Positions 5,956 through 6,956 of a stretch of 6,956 nucleotides of DNA are shown here, one piece after another. Positions within the stretch are counted from its first letter, which is position 1, and each line of letters opens with the position of its first letter. Both the position numbers and the translations under genes were made by a program. The notes beneath the pieces were generated by a model. That model had not been told where the DNA came from, made no database searches, and saw only the letters and a list, made by a program, of their open reading frames with translations. The stretch is from an uncultured Arcobacter sp. (GTDB lineage: Bacteria > Campylobacterota > Campylobacteria > Campylobacterales > Arcobacteraceae): NCBI GenBank assembly GCA_913062735.1, contig CAJXWI010000132.1, positions 1-6,956 on the forward strand, given 5' to 3'.

Positions 5956-6447
5956 GTGCCTAGAAAAACATTAAAAAAGATTCTTCCTAGCCATAAAAAA
6001 ATAAAAGAAAATAAAATGCTAAAAATATTTGGCTCTTTATTGCACAAAAAAGAAATCTGGAGTTTATCCAGAAAAAAAGTACTTGCTGGTGTTTTCATAG
6101 GTATGTTTGTAGCTTTTATTCCTATGCCCTTTCAAATGCTTTTAGTAGCAGTCATAGCAATAATATTAAATGTTAATCTTCCCATACCCCTAGCTCTTAT
6201 TTGGATATCAAATCCTTTTACTATGCCTTTTATTTATTATTTTGAATATGAATTGGGCAATATTTTATTAAACAATCAAAATGCCATTGAATTCTCTTTT
6301 GATACCATGCAAGAAAACTTAAGTCAAATTGCATCTTCTTTATATGTAGGTGCATTTGTTTTATGCAGTGTGGCAAGTATTTTAAGCGTAGTGGTTTTAA
6401 ATTTTTTGTGGATAAAGAAAGTTAAAAAACAAAGAAAAAACAGATAA
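5956..6447 (+). CDS. DUF2062 domain membrane protein
   Basis: This 163-residue protein shows the DUF2062 pattern: basic N-terminus, then AGVFIGMFVAFIPMPFQM (44-61), a hydrophobic helix (62-72), NVNLPIPLALIWISNPFTMP (72-91) with the conserved SNP-T-P, and YYFEYELGNILL (94-105). A further membrane helix lies at about 131-153 and the tail is very basic (IKKVKKQRKNR), so the C-terminus is likely cytoplasmic. Two to three membrane-embedded helices are expected. The family has no proven biochemical role that I know of. The start is GTG at 5956, preceded by AAAGGG at 5-nt spacing. The internal ATG at M21 has no comparable site, so the longer form is preferred. The gene converges on rny, with the stop codon lying inside the shared hairpin terminator. 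Confidence 0.88.
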   Translation: MPRKTLKKILPSHKKIKENKMLKIFGSLLHKKEIWSLSRKKVLAGVFIGMFVAFIPMPFQMLLVAVIAIILNVNLPIPLALIWISNPFTMPFIYYFEYELGNILLNNQNAIEFSFDTMQENLSQIASSLYVGAFVLCSVASILSVVVLNFLWIKKVKKQRKNR

Positions 6448-6463
6448 AAAATCTTATCTGTTT
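6438..6463. terminator. Hairpin terminator between convergent DUF2062 and rny genes
   Basis: AAACAGATAA (6438-6447) pairs perfectly with TTATCTGTTT (6454-6463) around the loop AAAATC. On the minus strand the stem runs straight into a run of six T, a classical intrinsic terminator for rny, whose stop is 18 bp away. On the plus strand the tail is TTTAATATTATTT, a weaker U-tract, so it probably also ends DUF2062 transcription but less efficiently. The TAA stop of the DUF2062 gene forms the end of the left arm. Confidence 0.8.
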
Positions 6464-6481
6464 AATATTATTTCCTTGACT

Positions 6482-6956
6482 TTATCTTGCGTAAGAAAGT
6501 GCTCTTAGCTCTCTAATAACATTTACTTTAATTTCACCGGGATATTGAACTTTTTCTTCAATTTCTTTTGCAATTTCACTTGCAAGTATCACCGCTTCAT
6601 CATCATTAACTAAAGTAGCTTTAACAATAACTCTTACTTCTCTTCCTGCATTAATAGCATAAGCATTAAGAACACCCATTTTAGAAGTAGAAATAAGCTC
6701 AATTTCTTCAACACGTTTTAAGAAACTCTCTAATACTTCTCTTCGTGCTCCTGGTCTTGCTGCACTTAAAGCATCAGCAGCACAAACAGCAGCAGATTCT
6801 ACATTAATAGGTTCTTCAAAACCATGATGGGCATAAATACCATTAATTACAGTAGGCGGCTCTTCGTAACGTCTACAAATATCAACGCCTAAATCTACAT
6901 GTGAACCTGGCATGTCATGGGTTAAAGCTTTTCCAATATCATGTAATAATCCAGCA
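6482..6956 (-). CDS. rny: Ribonuclease Y, C-terminal part (5' end outside window)
   Basis: RNase Y is a membrane-anchored endoribonuclease that begins mRNA decay in bacteria without an RNase E-led degradosome. Only the last 157 residues are visible. The frame stays open to the right edge, beginning AGLLHDIGKALTHD, so the Met at 6913 is internal, not a start. The HD motif of the metal-dependent catalytic domain is H5-D6 of the fragment, followed by GSHVDLG (17-23), YAHHG (about 41-45), the diagnostic AADALSAARPGARRE (59-73), and the C-terminal region with INAGREVRVIVK, YPGEIKVNVIREL and the end ALSYAR. This matches RNase Y closely to its normal C-terminus. The N-terminal membrane helix, coiled coil and KH domain should lie beyond the right edge. 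A strong hairpin terminator follows the stop. Confidence 0.95.
   Translation of the reverse strand, partial: AGLLHDIGKALTHDMPGSHVDLGVDICRRYEEPPTVINGIYAHHGFEEPINVESAAVCAADALSAARPGARREVLESFLKRVEEIELISTSKMGVLNAYAINAGREVRVIVKATLVNDDEAVILASEIAKEIEEKVQYPGEIKVNVIRELRALSYAR

Noticed and set aside
6482..6913. A free-standing 143-residue protein starting at the Met at 6913
   Set aside because: The frame continues to the window edge and encodes the RNase Y HD motif (LLHDIGKAL) upstream of that Met, so it is an internal residue.

Overview
The window looks like chromosomal DNA from a low-GC member of the Campylobacterota, most likely Arcobacter in the broad sense. This rests on the AT-rich codon use, the type of each protein (RsmD, a TIGR02757/DUF2400 protein, a DUF2062 protein, RNase Y) and the compact arrangement of short, mixed-strand transcription units. 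The genus is inferred, not shown. There is no sign of a mobile element, CRISPR array, tRNA, rRNA or phage gene.

Layout from left to right: a cupin-fold protein cut by the left edge (minus); a 735-residue membrane sensor histidine kinase with a periplasmic Cache-type sensor and no response regulator beside it (minus); a TIGR02757/DUF2400 protein (minus, GTG start). Divergent from the last is a classical short-chain dehydrogenase/reductase (plus). It converges on a small unrecognised lipoprotein (minus), which lies 37 bp downstream of the 16S rRNA methyltransferase gene rsmD (minus). After a non-coding gap of about 216 bp comes a DUF2062 membrane protein (plus, GTG start). It converges on the C-terminal part of RNase Y (rny), cut by the right edge (minus).

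The genes form no single pathway. rsmD (ribosome maturation) and rny (mRNA turnover) are housekeeping genes; the kinase, SDR and cupin genes look like independent single-gene units. The most notable structure lies in the gene borders. The SDR and lipoprotein genes share a perfect 16-bp hairpin built from both coding ends, with the SDR stop codon in the loop. The DUF2062 and rny genes share a second hairpin. The SDR and DUF2400 genes diverge across a palindromic -10 region. The lipoprotein start site lies between two perfect AT-rich palindromes. I found no convincing new multi-gene system; the best candidates for follow-up are these border structures, the orphan kinase, the DUF2400 protein and the unrecognised lipoprotein.
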